Both the position numbers and the translations under genes were made by a program. From contig CALKHN010000073.1 of assembly GCA_937991535.1 (NCBI GenBank), positions 7,509-71,508 on the forward strand: 64,000 nt of DNA, given 5' to 3'. The notes under the pieces are model-generated. The model was not told the DNA's origin and did not search any database. It worked only from the letters and a program-made list of their open reading frames with translations. Below are positions 7,645 through 16,857 of the stretch, in pieces (the first letter of the stretch is position 1; each line of letters starts with the position of its first letter). Origin of the DNA: an uncultured Sphingobacteriales bacterium (GTDB taxonomy: Bacteria > Bacteroidota > Bacteroidia > Chitinophagales > Chitinophagaceae).

Positions 7645-8511
7645 CTAAGCATAAATAATCCTCCTGTATTCAGTTGGTGTCATCTGCTTATATTTTTTAA
7701 ACTGCCTGTTAAAATTGGCTAAGCTGTTGAATCCACATTCATAGGCCACATCAACAATGTTCTGATCTTTTTCTGAAAGCTTTTTACAGGCATAACCGAT
7801 TCTCAATGTATTTAAATATTCCACAAAAGTTACCCTGTAGTTTTCTTTAAAAAAATTGCTGAAGGTGGTAACCGCCATATTTGCGATCGAGGCCACTTTC
7901 GATAAAGTAATGTCCTGGTCAAAATTTTGAATGAGGTATTCGGTTATTTTATTCAGCCGGTCGGAGCTTTTTACATTCACTGTTTTCACAAATCCGGGGC
8001 TTGCTAATAAGTCAAACTCGGCGGTACGGGACAATGTATCAAAGATGAGCAAAAGAGAAGACAAGCGCTGAAGTCCGTTCATATCCGGCATTTTTTCCAT
8101 TAAAGCGATTATTTCACTTTTAGCCCTGCCGTTAATCACCATGCCACGGTTAGAAAATTTTAAAAAGTTTTTGAAAGCTTCCATTTCCGGAATTTCCAGA
8201 AAATTCTCTCCCAGGAAATTGTCTGTAAAATGAATCACAATGGCTTCAGCCGGGTAATCCACCTGCCCGTTAATGAATTTTGGATCGTTTACCCATACAT
8301 GTGGCAAAAATGGGCCCATACATACCAGGTCGCCTTCATCAAATTTTCCGATATGATCACCGACCATGCGGCGGCCGTTGCTTTTTAAAACCAATACGAT
8401 TTCATATTCGGGATGGTAGTGCCAGGGGCAGGGAAAGGATTTTCCAACTTCTTTAAATACAGTAAATGACTTGTCAAAATCCTTCGGTAGCCGCAATTCA
8501 ATAGATTTCAT
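7645..8511 (-). CDS. AraC family transcriptional regulator with cupin sensor domain
   Basis: A 288 aa regulator. Residues about 20-100 form an AraC-type cupin (PCPWHYHPEYEIVLVLKSNG), the usual site for sugar or sugar-acid sensing. Residues about 185-285 form two helix-turn-helix motifs, including ITLSKVASIANMAVTTFSNFF and the family signature YECGFNSLANFNRQFKKYK with the terminal TPTEYRR. It is convergent with the catabolic run that ends at 7406 and divergent from the large lipoprotein gene at 8802 across 290 bases, so either could be its target; the shared divergent promoter region makes the latter the simpler guess. No operator repeats are obvious. Confidence 0.9.
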   Translation of the reverse strand: MKSIELRLPKDFDKSFTVFKEVGKSFPCPWHYHPEYEIVLVLKSNGRRMVGDHIGKFDEGDLVCMGPFLPHVWVNDPKFINGQVDYPAEAIVIHFTDNFLGENFLEIPEMEAFKNFLKFSNRGMVINGRAKSEIIALMEKMPDMNGLQRLSSLLLIFDTLSRTAEFDLLASPGFVKTVNVKSSDRLNKITEYLIQNFDQDITLSKVASIANMAVTTFSNFFKENYRVTFVEYLNTLRIGYACKKLSEKDQNIVDVAYECGFNSLANFNRQFKKYKQMTPTEYRRIIYA

Positions 8512-8801
8512 CGTTCACTTCGTTTAGAGTTAAAAAAGTAACATTCTAATATATTGAATTATAGTTAATTATTCCACTTTTTTGTAAAATAGTATAAGAA
8601 TTATAAGAAATAGTAGGAGGGTTCATTAAAAGGAGGACGCGTTGCTAAACATCCCTGTTATTCGGGTTTATACTTCTTTTGCATCCGGTCTATTCTTTGC
8701 CTGAGTGCGCTTAGATTGAATAGCATTGACTGTTACACCTAAAAAAATTGGGTATTTAGGTTATGAACGCATATTTTTAGGATTAAAACCGCACAATTGA
8801 A

Positions 8802-11800
8802 ATGACAAACCCTCGTACAAAAAGTATAGCAACCCTTGAATTCTTATTTGGACTAATGATTGTTGCATTTACTGCCTGCCGCTCTGACCAGTATCAGCCA
8901 CTCAAAATTAAAAAGCATACCAGTATTGCTCTTGTGGGTAATAACCTGGGGTCGCGAATGATGAACTACGGCTATTTTGAAACCGAAATGCAGGTACGCT
9001 ATCCGGATAGTATGCTGTACATCCGTAATTTTTGCGACGGAGGAAATACACCTGGCTTCAGACCGCACGCTGCGAGGAATGATCCATGGGCTTTCCCCGG
9101 GGCGGAAAAGTTTCAAACAGAGCTGGCTAAAAATTCCGGAAGTGAAGGTCATTTTGAATCGCCTGATCAGTGGCTCACCCGTCACAAAGCAGATGTGATC
9201 ATCTCTTTTTTTGGCTATAACGAGTCTTTCCAGGGGAAGGAAGGTTTAGACAATTATAAAGCTGAACTGGATGCTTTTATTAAGCATACATTAAGTCAGC
9301 ATTACAATGGCGGCTCATCCCCGCAGGTAGCGATTGTGTCGCCTATTGCTTTTGAAGATCTATCCGATAAATATGATCTCCCCAACGGTAAAAAGGAAAA
9401 TGAAAATCTTTTGTTGTATACACAGGGCATGAAGACGGTTGCTGATTCGAACCATGTGCTTTTTGTGGATGTATATACGCCTTCCAAAAAATGGTTTGAA
9501 TCTGCTAAAGAGCCTTTAACGATTGATGGTTCGCAATTGAATGATGAAGGATACAAAAAATTATCTGTTTTGCTGACGGATGAAATTTTTGGTAAGGTTT
9601 CACCTAAAGCTGAAGCGAACAGGGACATGGTTCTTGCGGCGGTAAAAGAAAAAAACTGGATGTGGCATGATGATTTCAAAATTCCCAATGGAGTGCATGT
9701 GTATGGCCGCCGGTATAATCCGTTTGGCCCGGATAACTATCCTGCTGAAATAGAAAAGATCCGCCAAATGACTGCCATACGTGATACCGCTGTATGGCTG
9801 GCGGCAGGCAAGGGTGAAAAAATGGACATCGCCGCCGCCGATAAAAACACGCGGCAGTTGCCGGAGGTTAAAACCAATTACAATCCTAAAGCAAATGGTA
9901 GCTTAACTTATTTATACGGTGAAGACGCAGTACGTAAGCTTAAAGTGCCGGAAGGATACAAAATTGAGCTTTTTGCTTCTGAGGAAGAATTTCCAGAGCT
10001 GGCAAAACCAATGCAAATGTCGTTCGATAATAAAGGGCGCCTGTGGGTAGCTACCATGCCCAGCTACCCGCATTACAAACCCGGCGATCCTAAACCCGAC
10101 GATAAAATTATTATCCTTGAAGATACGAACGCAGATGGCAAAGCAGACAAGCTAACGGTTTTTGCTGATAAATTGCACCTGCCTGTTGGCTTTGAAATTG
10201 CGGCGGAGGGTGTATATGTTTCTCAGGGCACCAATCTTAAATTATTTACAGATACCGACGGAGATGATAAGGCGGATAAAGTGGAGATTTTGCTGAGTGG
10301 ATTTGATGATCATGATACGCACCACAACAGCCATGCTTTTACCGTTGACCCCTCAGGCGCTATTTATAGCGGAGAAGGTGTTTTTTTGCATACCAATGTG
10401 GAAACCTCATATGGCCCCGTACGTGCCACCAATGGCGGGTTTTACCGGTACGCACCACAACTTCATAAACTGGAGCGTACGGCGCAGCTTTCCATTCCCA
10501 ACCCCTGGGGTATAGCATTTGATGAATGGGGACAGCCCTTCTTCGCTGAAACTTCCGGACCAGATGTAAGGTGGATGATGCCTGGTACGGTATTGCCAAG
10601 GTATGGAGAAGCCACGCACAAATCTTTCAACTTAATAGAAGAGGCACACAGGGTACGCCCCACATCCGGACTGGAATTTATTTCCAGCCGGCACTTCCCC
10701 GATGAAGTACAGGGCGATATGCTGATCAACAATACCATTGGTTTTTTGGGAACAAAGGAACATGCGATAGAAGACAGTGGCACAGGGTATAAAAGTCATC
10801 ACCGGGTAGACCTGGTGGTTAGCGAAGACCGGAATTTTAGACCCGTGGATATGGAATTTGCCCCCGATGGTTCGCTTTACGTAATAGACTGGCATAATAT
10901 ACTCATTGGGCATATGCAGCACAATGCAAGGGATCCCCTGCGCGATCATATGCACGGAAGGGTTTACCGGATCACGTATCCTTCCAGGCCATTGGTAACG
11001 CCGGCTAAGATAGACGGTGCAAGTGTTGAAGTGTTGCTGGATAATCTCAAACTACCCGAATACCGCACACGCTATAGAACACGCCGTGAACTGAGAGGCA
11101 GGGATGCCAGCGAAGTATTATCCAAACTAAACACCTGGATAAACGAACTGGATAAAAATGATCCCCGCTATGAACATCATCTTCTTGAGGGATTATGGGT
11201 AAGCTGGGGGTTGAACAAAGTGAACCAGCCCTTATTAAGGCAATTGCTTAAAGCAAAAGATTACCATGCCAGGGCCGCTGCGGTTAATGTTGTACGTTAT
11301 ACCGGCCACCAGGTGGCCGACCAGGCGGATTTGCTGATGCAGGCGGCCCGCGATCCACATGGAAGGGTGAGGTTAGAAGCCATCGTTGCCGCTTCCTGGA
11401 TTGGTAAGGAAAAGGGAATGCCCATATTGGAAGAAGCCGCAAAAATGCCTTTGGATGAATGGATGGTACATGCGCATGAAGCAGCGGTGGCCCATCTTAA
11501 CGGGAAGCTGGTACAGGAACACAAAGAAGAAAAAATAATTTCGTCATTAAAAGGCAACGACCTTGAACTTTTCAAGCAGGGCAAAGAAATTTACGCCAGG
11601 GATGGATATTGTAACACCTGTCATCAACCCGATGGTAAGGGATTATTCTCTTCGGGCTATCCGCCGCTTACCGGAACAAAATGGGTGAACGGCAATGAAG
11701 ACCGTTTGATAAAACTCGTTTTAAAAGGACTTCTTGGACCTATGGAAGTAGATGGCAGAAAATACCCTGGGCAGGTGCCCATGACGCCGTTTGAAGGTTT

Positions 11801-11972
11801 ACTCAATGATACTGAGCTGGCCGCTGTATTAACCTATGTAAGAAATTCTTTTGGTAACCAGGCGCCGGCTGTTCAACCCGAAAAGGTTAAGCAGGTAAGA
11901 TCGGAAGTGAAAAGTGTGGAGGGATTTTATACGCCGGAAAAACTGCTGCAGGAACACCCATTAGAAAAATAA
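8802..11972 (+). CDS. PVC-type dehydrogenase/cytochrome c lipoprotein with SGNH-like N-terminus
   Basis: A 1056 aa modular secreted protein. Residues 1-26 are a lipoprotein signal with Cys in FTAC. Residues about 40-275 look like an SGNH hydrolase fold, but the usual GDS is replaced (LVGNNLGSRM) and the DxxH block reads DGSQLNDEGY, so this part is probably not an active esterase. Residues about 370-740 form a beta-propeller of the PVC-type membrane-bound dehydrogenase family (repeated DTNADGKADKL-like strands). Residues about 750-920 are HEAT-like helices. The C-terminus carries a heme site CNTCH and the downstream Met ligand region PMTPFEG. It probably oxidises a sugar-like substrate in the periplasm and passes electrons to its own cytochrome. 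It has its own terminator. Confidence 0.85.
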   Translation: MTNPRTKSIATLEFLFGLMIVAFTACRSDQYQPLKIKKHTSIALVGNNLGSRMMNYGYFETEMQVRYPDSMLYIRNFCDGGNTPGFRPHAARNDPWAFPGAEKFQTELAKNSGSEGHFESPDQWLTRHKADVIISFFGYNESFQGKEGLDNYKAELDAFIKHTLSQHYNGGSSPQVAIVSPIAFEDLSDKYDLPNGKKENENLLLYTQGMKTVADSNHVLFVDVYTPSKKWFESAKEPLTIDGSQLNDEGYKKLSVLLTDEIFGKVSPKAEANRDMVLAAVKEKNWMWHDDFKIPNGVHVYGRRYNPFGPDNYPAEIEKIRQMTAIRDTAVWLAAGKGEKMDIAAADKNTRQLPEVKTNYNPKANGSLTYLYGEDAVRKLKVPEGYKIELFASEEEFPELAKPMQMSFDNKGRLWVATMPSYPHYKPGDPKPDDKIIILEDTNADGKADKLTVFADKLHLPVGFEIAAEGVYVSQGTNLKLFTDTDGDDKADKVEILLSGFDDHDTHHNSHAFTVDPSGAIYSGEGVFLHTNVETSYGPVRATNGGFYRYAPQLHKLERTAQLSIPNPWGIAFDEWGQPFFAETSGPDVRWMMPGTVLPRYGEATHKSFNLIEEAHRVRPTSGLEFISSRHFPDEVQGDMLINNTIGFLGTKEHAIEDSGTGYKSHHRVDLVVSEDRNFRPVDMEFAPDGSLYVIDWHNILIGHMQHNARDPLRDHMHGRVYRITYPSRPLVTPAKIDGASVEVLLDNLKLPEYRTRYRTRRELRGRDASEVLSKLNTWINELDKNDPRYEHHLLEGLWVSWGLNKVNQPLLRQLLKAKDYHARAAAVNVVRYTGHQVADQADLLMQAARDPHGRVRLEAIVAASWIGKEKGMPILEEAAKMPLDEWMVHAHEAAVAHLNGKLVQEHKEEKIISSLKGNDLELFKQGKEIYARDGYCNTCHQPDGKGLFSSGYPPLTGTKWVNGNEDRLIKLVLKGLLGPMEVDGRKYPGQVPMTPFEGLLNDTELAAVLTYVRNSFGNQAPAVQPEKVKQVRSEVKSVEGFYTPEKLLQEHPLEK

Positions 11973-11993
11973 TTGAACAAAAATGTACAGAGG

Positions 11994-12028
11994 ACCTGTA
12001 AGGGATGAAAAACCTTACAGGTTTTTTA
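11994..12028 (+). terminator. Intrinsic terminator after the dehydrogenase/cytochrome gene
   Basis: A perfect 10 bp stem (ACCTGTAAGG at 11994-12003 with CCTTACAGGT at 12013-12022), a 9 base loop and a run of T (12022-12027) lie 21 bases after the stop codon. This is a clear Rho-independent terminator for the upstream gene. Confidence 0.85.
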
Positions 12029-12104
12029 ATTCTCATCGCTCATACCCATCCCTCATCCCCGATTAACCATATGTTAACATACCCGCAACTTTTATAAATC
12101 GGCT

Positions 12105-12112
12105 TACATTTG
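12105..12112 (+). promoter_or_regulatory. Putative -7 box of the ABC exporter operon
   Basis: TACATTTG matches the Bacteroidetes -7 consensus TAnnTTTG exactly. It is 57 bases before the ATG of the first ABC gene, which gives a leader of about 50 bases. No good TTTG -33 box is visible at the expected distance, so the call rests on the -7 box alone. Confidence 0.4.
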
Positions 12113-12169
12113 CATCTTTTGATTTGCAGGCAGCAATGCAGATCCGATTATATATGAAACACAGGAACA

Positions 12170-13891
12170 ATGAGTCGCAAGTCAGGAGTGCTTAGTTTGC
12201 TAAAATCTTACAGGGGGGGTGTGATGGTATTACTGCTGTTCACCCTTCTGAGCAATGGCATCAACCTGCTGCTGCCAAAGATCATAGCAGATGCTATTGA
12301 CGCTTTTACTGCCGGTGTATTTGCATTGAACCCCGTGCTGATCAAATTTGGCCTCGCCATACTGTTTATCTTTATTTTTACCTACCTGCAGAGTATTTTA
12401 CAAACCTACACGTCGGAAAGGGTGGCGCGTGACCTGAGAACAAAACTCTCCAATAAAGTTTCTGTACAAACAGCAGGTTTTATAGAGCAGGCCAACCCTT
12501 CCAAACTGCTTACCAATCTTACGGCCGATGTAGACTCTATCAAAATGTTCATTTCCCAGGCCATTGTGTCGGTCATTTCTTCCATATTTATTATTATTGG
12601 CGCCAGTATATTGCTCATCAGCATCAACTGGAAGCTGGCTTTGTTTATCATAGCCATAATACCCATTATCGGCATCACTTTCTTTCTTGTGTTGCGTAAA
12701 GTGAGGGTCTTGTTCATTCAAAGCCGGGCCGTAATAGACCGGTTGAATAAGGTGATCAATGAGAGCATCCTGGGAGCGGCGCTGATCCGTGTAGTCAATT
12801 CACAGCAACTGGAATACAATAAATTCCTTGAGGTCAATACCAAAGCCAAAAACTTTGGGCTGGCTATCCTGCAGCTTTTTGCGGGGCTTATTCCGGTGAT
12901 CACCTTTACCGCTAATATGGCAGCGCTCGCTATCCTTGCAATGGGCGGCCGCTTTGTGATCAACGGCAGCATGAGCCTCGGTGATTTCGCTGCTTTCAAC
13001 AGTTATTTGTCCATGCTCATCTTTCCCATACTCATCATTGGTTTCATGAGCAATGTTATAGCACAGGCAACCGCTTCGTACGACCGGATAAGAATGGTGA
13101 TTGAAACACCCGACCAGGCCGAAACAGGAACCATCAGGCGGGTATTGCAGGGCCAAATTGAATTGAAGGATGTAAACCTGGTATACGAACAACGCCCTGT
13201 TTTGAAAGATATATCTTTTACCATACCAAAGGGAACAAGAACAGCGATCATAGGACCCACCGCCGCCGGTAAAACGCAATTGCTGTATCTGCTTACAGGA
13301 CTGATAAAGCCCAGTTCCGGGGTTATTGAATTTGACGGTGAAAGTATTGAGCGCTACAACAGCGAATCTTTTTACAGCCAGGTTGGATTTGTTTTCCAGG
13401 ACAGTATTATTTTCAACATGAGCATTCGCGAGAATATTGCTTTCAGCGACGCGGTAACGGATGCTTCACTTGAAAAAGCCGTGGAAACGGCAGAGCTGAA
13501 AGAATTTGTTGACCTGCTGCCAGATCAATTAAGTACGGTTGTTTCTGAAAGAGGATCCAGTTTATCGGGCGGACAAAAACAAAGGATCATGCTGGCACGA
13601 GCCCTTGCTATTAATCCCAGCATATTATTGCTGGATGATTTTACAGCGAGAGTGGATAACAACACCGAAAAGCGGATACTCGAAAATCTGCAAAGAAATT
13701 ATCCCGACCTGACCCTGATTTCTGTTACGCAAAAAATTGCCACTGTTGAAGAATATGACCAGATCATCCTCTTAATGCAGGGTGAACTCATCGCTCATGG
13801 CAGGCATGAAGCACTGCTGCGCACCAGTCCTGAATACGTACAACTATTGAATGCACAACAAAGCACCAGTCATTATGAATTACAATCTTAA
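12170..13891 (+). CDS. ABC exporter half-transporter, degenerate-site subunit
   Basis: A 573 aa fused membrane/ATPase subunit. Residues 1-310 contain six transmembrane helices (type IV exporter fold) and residues 335-565 the nucleotide-binding domain. Walker A is GPTAAGKT, and the signature is a normal LSGGQ. However, the Walker B catalytic Glu is Asp (LLLDDFTARVD) and the switch His is Gln (ISVTQKIAT). It thus contributes its good signature to one ATP site and its weak Walker B to the other. The next gene encodes the partner and overlaps its 3' end, so the two are made together as a heterodimer. Such asymmetric exporters pump lipids, peptides or drugs; the cargo is unknown. Confidence 0.88.
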   Translation: MSRKSGVLSLLKSYRGGVMVLLLFTLLSNGINLLLPKIIADAIDAFTAGVFALNPVLIKFGLAILFIFIFTYLQSILQTYTSERVARDLRTKLSNKVSVQTAGFIEQANPSKLLTNLTADVDSIKMFISQAIVSVISSIFIIIGASILLISINWKLALFIIAIIPIIGITFFLVLRKVRVLFIQSRAVIDRLNKVINESILGAALIRVVNSQQLEYNKFLEVNTKAKNFGLAILQLFAGLIPVITFTANMAALAILAMGGRFVINGSMSLGDFAAFNSYLSMLIFPILIIGFMSNVIAQATASYDRIRMVIETPDQAETGTIRRVLQGQIELKDVNLVYEQRPVLKDISFTIPKGTRTAIIGPTAAGKTQLLYLLTGLIKPSSGVIEFDGESIERYNSESFYSQVGFVFQDSIIFNMSIRENIAFSDAVTDASLEKAVETAELKEFVDLLPDQLSTVVSERGSSLSGGQKQRIMLARALAINPSILLLDDFTARVDNNTEKRILENLQRNYPDLTLISVTQKIATVEEYDQIILLMQGELIAHGRHEALLRTSPEYVQLLNAQQSTSHYELQS

Positions 13892-15638
13892 TATGCTTTC
13901 GGGTGTGCAGCAAAAAACATCCACCTATGCTGCGCTTAAAAGTTTGCTGCAGCTTATTGCGCATGAGAAGAAGAATTTGCTACTGGCACTGGTGGCCATA
14001 GTGCTGAATGCTGCGTTCAACCTGATGGGCCCCTTTTTGATAGGATATACCATTGATCATTATGTGCAGCAAAAACAATACAATGGTGTGCTGCAATTTT
14101 CGGGCATACTGCTGGTGATTTATTTAATGGCCCTGTTTACCAGTTATTATCAAACACAACTGATGGGAGGGGTGGGGCAGCGCCTTTTGTTTACCCTGCG
14201 CAATGCCATCTTCAGCAAGCTGCAGGCTTTGCCGGTCGCGTTTTTTAATGCCAATAAAGCAGGTGATCTAATTTCGCGGGTGAATAATGATACGGATAAG
14301 CTCAATACTTTTTTCTCTCAGTCTTTAGTGCAGTTTATCGGCAGCATTGTAACCATGACCGGCGCCGGAATTTTTTTGCTGATCATTAATGTAAAGCTGG
14401 GTGTAGCCACGCTTATACCGGCATTGCTTATTTTAATATTTACAAAGCTGGTATCGCCCTGGGTAAAAAGAAAGAATGCCGTAAACATGACAAGCGTTGG
14501 CGGCATGAGCGCGGAGATCCAGGAAAGCCTGAATAATTTTAAGGTGATCGTTGCATTTAACCGCCGCGATTATTTCAGGACACGTTTCGCCAAAGCCAAC
14601 CTGCAAAACTACAACACGGCTGTAGGCGCCGGCCTGGCCAACAATATATTCCTGCCTGTGTACAGCTTATTGTCGGCCCTGGCGCAACTGGTGGTATTGC
14701 TGTACGGCATTTACCTGATTGCCACCGGCAGTTTTTCTATTGGATTGCTCGTTAGTTATTTAGCCTATGCCACTCATTTTTATAACCCGCTGAGACAACT
14801 CGCCACACTGTGGGCCAGCTTCCAGGTGGCGCTGGCAGGGTGGGACAGGATAGGACAGATACTTTCATTAGAAACCAACCTTACTGTAATAAAAGGCATT
14901 GTGGCCGAACCTGCTTCCCGGTCAATAGTGGAATTCAGGAATGTACATTTTGGTTACTCAGAAGGAAAAGAAATTTTGCACAATATCAGTCTGCAGTTGC
15001 AAAAAGGAAAAACCTACGCTTTTGTTGGACCCACCGGCGGCGGCAAAACCACTACGGCTTCGCTGATCGCACGGTTGTACGATCCCACCTCGGGTACTGT
15101 TTTGCTTGATGGCAAAGACATTCGCGGGTACGAACCGGAAGTGCTTGCGAAAAAGGTTGGATTTATACTGCAGGATCCTTTTTTGTTTTCGGGCACGGTA
15201 AAAGAGAATATTTTTTATGGCAATGAACAATACCACCAGTTCAGCAATGAACAACTGGAGCAGGTGATCAGAGAAGCCGGGCTGGAATCCCTGCTTACCA
15301 TTTTTGAAAACGGGCTGCTCACCAATGTATCTTCGGGAGGAGAAAGCATTAGCCTGGGGCAAAAGCAGCTCATCGCTTTTATGCGGGCCGTGCTCCGTAA
15401 CCCCGATGTACTCATTTTGGATGAAGCCACCGCCAATATAGATACCGTTACCGAACAATTGCTGGAAGAGATTTTAAATAAACTGCCTTCACACACCACC
15501 CGCATCATCATCGCCCATCGTTTAAACACCATCCGCAATGCCGATGAAATATTTTTTGTAAATGCCGGCGAAGTTACCCGTGCAGGATCTTTTAATGAAG
15601 CCATAGATAAACTGCTGAATGATAAAAGAGTGAGTTGA
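13875..15638 (+). CDS. ABC exporter half-transporter, consensus-ATPase partner
   Basis: A 587 aa (from this start) membrane/ATPase subunit with six helices in residues about 20-320 and an ATPase domain from about 350. Walker A is GPTGGGKTT, Walker B is ILDEATANID with the catalytic Glu, and the switch His is present (IIIAHRLNT). Its own signature is changed to ISLGQ, so it cannot complete the partner's weak site normally. Together with the protein from 12170 this gives one good and one dead ATP site. I prefer the ATG at 13875 (17 base overlap with the upstream gene); starts at 13851 and 13893 are possible. Confidence 0.87.
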   Translation: MNYNLNMLSGVQQKTSTYAALKSLLQLIAHEKKNLLLALVAIVLNAAFNLMGPFLIGYTIDHYVQQKQYNGVLQFSGILLVIYLMALFTSYYQTQLMGGVGQRLLFTLRNAIFSKLQALPVAFFNANKAGDLISRVNNDTDKLNTFFSQSLVQFIGSIVTMTGAGIFLLIINVKLGVATLIPALLILIFTKLVSPWVKRKNAVNMTSVGGMSAEIQESLNNFKVIVAFNRRDYFRTRFAKANLQNYNTAVGAGLANNIFLPVYSLLSALAQLVVLLYGIYLIATGSFSIGLLVSYLAYATHFYNPLRQLATLWASFQVALAGWDRIGQILSLETNLTVIKGIVAEPASRSIVEFRNVHFGYSEGKEILHNISLQLQKGKTYAFVGPTGGGKTTTASLIARLYDPTSGTVLLDGKDIRGYEPEVLAKKVGFILQDPFLFSGTVKENIFYGNEQYHQFSNEQLEQVIREAGLESLLTIFENGLLTNVSSGGESISLGQKQLIAFMRAVLRNPDVLILDEATANIDTVTEQLLEEILNKLPSHTTRIIIAHRLNTIRNADEIFFVNAGEVTRAGSFNEAIDKLLNDKRVS

Positions 15639-15667
15639 GAAAGAATTGTTCAACGGCAAATACAACT

Positions 15668-15714
15668 TTGCTGTACGAAGTAATCTTTGCTGTACAAAGT
15701 CTCTGACTTCGTAC
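15668..15714. repeat. Small direct and inverted repeats after the exporter operon
   Basis: TTTGCTGTACGAAGT (15668-15681) is repeated as TTTGCTGTACAAAGT (15687-15700). The arms GTACGAAGT (15673-15681) and ACTTCGTAC (15706-15714) form a perfect 9 bp inverted repeat. No T-run follows. The rest of the gap to 15838 shows no gene that I can support. Confidence 0.5.
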
Positions 15715-15838
15715 CCAATATGTTCTTCCGGGACTCCGTCCCGCAAACTTAATATCAATTTAAAATGCTTTTTCTGGTTCCTGAATTGTTGGTTAAGCCA
15801 GGGGTTGCACTATACTATTCGACGGCATTTTCAATAAT

Positions 15839-15846
15839 TATTTTTG
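15839..15846 (+). promoter_or_regulatory. Putative -7 box of the two-cupin gene
   Basis: TATTTTTG fits the Bacteroidetes -7 consensus and lies 32 bases before the chosen ATG at 15878, giving a leader of about 25 bases. No clear -33 TTTG was found. Confidence 0.4.
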
Positions 15847-15877
15847 TACATTGAGCTATGAACTTCAATCTCTCACA

Positions 15878-16651
15878 ATGATGAAATATGCCTGTATTTT
15901 TATGATGCTGTTTATTGCTTCCGTATCATCTGCCCAAACGGATCCTATTCCTTCGATGGCATATGATGTGGGTGCGTTACCGGTTCTCAAAGACTCCAGC
16001 CGTTACCGCATACAGATCATGGATGGGCACACACCTTGTCTTTCCAACCTTGAAGTACATATTACCATGCTGGAGCCGGGCAAATCGGCACACCCGGCGC
16101 ACAGGCATGCCAGTACGGAGGAACTGATTATTGTAAAGGAAGGAAAACTGAAAATAACCATTGCCGGTAAAACGAAAACAGTAGGATCAGGCGGTGTAGC
16201 CATGGCTATGCCGGGCGATTTGCATGAAGCCGTAAATGAGAGTAACCAAAAAGTAAGTTATTACCTGCTCAAATACACAAAGAAGAGGACTGATTCCACG
16301 ATAGAAAACACAAAAGCAATAGCATCCATACTGGTAGACTGGGATGAGGTGGCTGTGCAGGAAAACGAAAAGGGTTTCAGGCGACAGCATTTTAACCAGC
16401 CAACGGTTTTGTTTGAAAAATTTGATATGCATGCCACCACCCTCAGGCAAAACCAGGTCAGTCATCCGCCACATACCCACCGGCCGGAAGAAATTATTAT
16501 TGTAACAAAGGGCCATATTGAAATGCAGATCGGAGATACATTTCAAAAAGCCCGGCCGGGCGATATTATCTTCCTGAACAGCAATGTTCCGCACGCTTTA
16601 AAAAATTTAAGCAAAGGCGAATGTGAATACTTTGCCTTTCAATGGCAGTAA
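15878..16651 (+). CDS. Secreted two-cupin protein
   Basis: A 257 aa protein with an N-terminal signal peptide (MMKYACIFMMLFIASVSSAQ, cut after SSAQ) and two cupin barrels. Metal-binding type motifs are HPAHRHASTEE with the distal PGDLHEAVN in the first barrel and HPPHTHRPEE with NVPHALKN in the second. Bicupins of this shape include ureidoglycine aminohydrolase and mannose-6-phosphate isomerase-like proteins, but the export signal makes a cytoplasmic enzyme role unlikely. I chose the ATG at 15878 because the signal peptide starts there; upstream in-frame codons give no hydrophobic extension. The substrate is unknown. Confidence 0.8.
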   Translation: MMKYACIFMMLFIASVSSAQTDPIPSMAYDVGALPVLKDSSRYRIQIMDGHTPCLSNLEVHITMLEPGKSAHPAHRHASTEELIIVKEGKLKITIAGKTKTVGSGGVAMAMPGDLHEAVNESNQKVSYYLLKYTKKRTDSTIENTKAIASILVDWDEVAVQENEKGFRRQHFNQPTVLFEKFDMHATTLRQNQVSHPPHTHRPEEIIIVTKGHIEMQIGDTFQKARPGDIIFLNSNVPHALKNLSKGECEYFAFQWQ

Positions 16652-16702
16652 GCCGTCAAACCCCACCGGGGCGATCATTTAATCATCATACAATTCAAAC
16701 AC

Positions 16703-16855
16703 CTATTCGTCTTTATATTCAATCTCAATTTTTTTCAACATACCTGAATATTCTTCCCGGAATGTTTTTATATTTAAGCCATTCAAACTTAACATCGGGT
16801 TACCCATTCCTACATTAAAATACATAAGCGCGTAAAAACCGGCGTAAATTTTAAA
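16703..16855 (-). pseudogene. Possible gene remnant (minus strand, about 50 codons)
   Basis: An open stretch on the minus strand reads as protein-like sequence with a hydrophobic part (GFYALMYFNVGMG) followed by MLSLNGLNIKTF and a charged tail ending KIEIEYKDE before TAG (16703-16705). An in-frame ATG at 16825 would give 40 residues. The frame runs on into the antisense of the LLM gene, so its 5' part is missing or the ORF is chance. The composition resembles the end of a small membrane-anchored PH-like protein. I could not identify it. Confidence 0.25.
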
Positions 16856-16857
16856 AC

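Noticed and set aside
15646..15837. Short plus-strand frame between the exporter and the two-cupin gene
   Set aside because: It covers direct and inverted repeats and gives a Cys/Ser-rich sequence without a family; judged non-coding.
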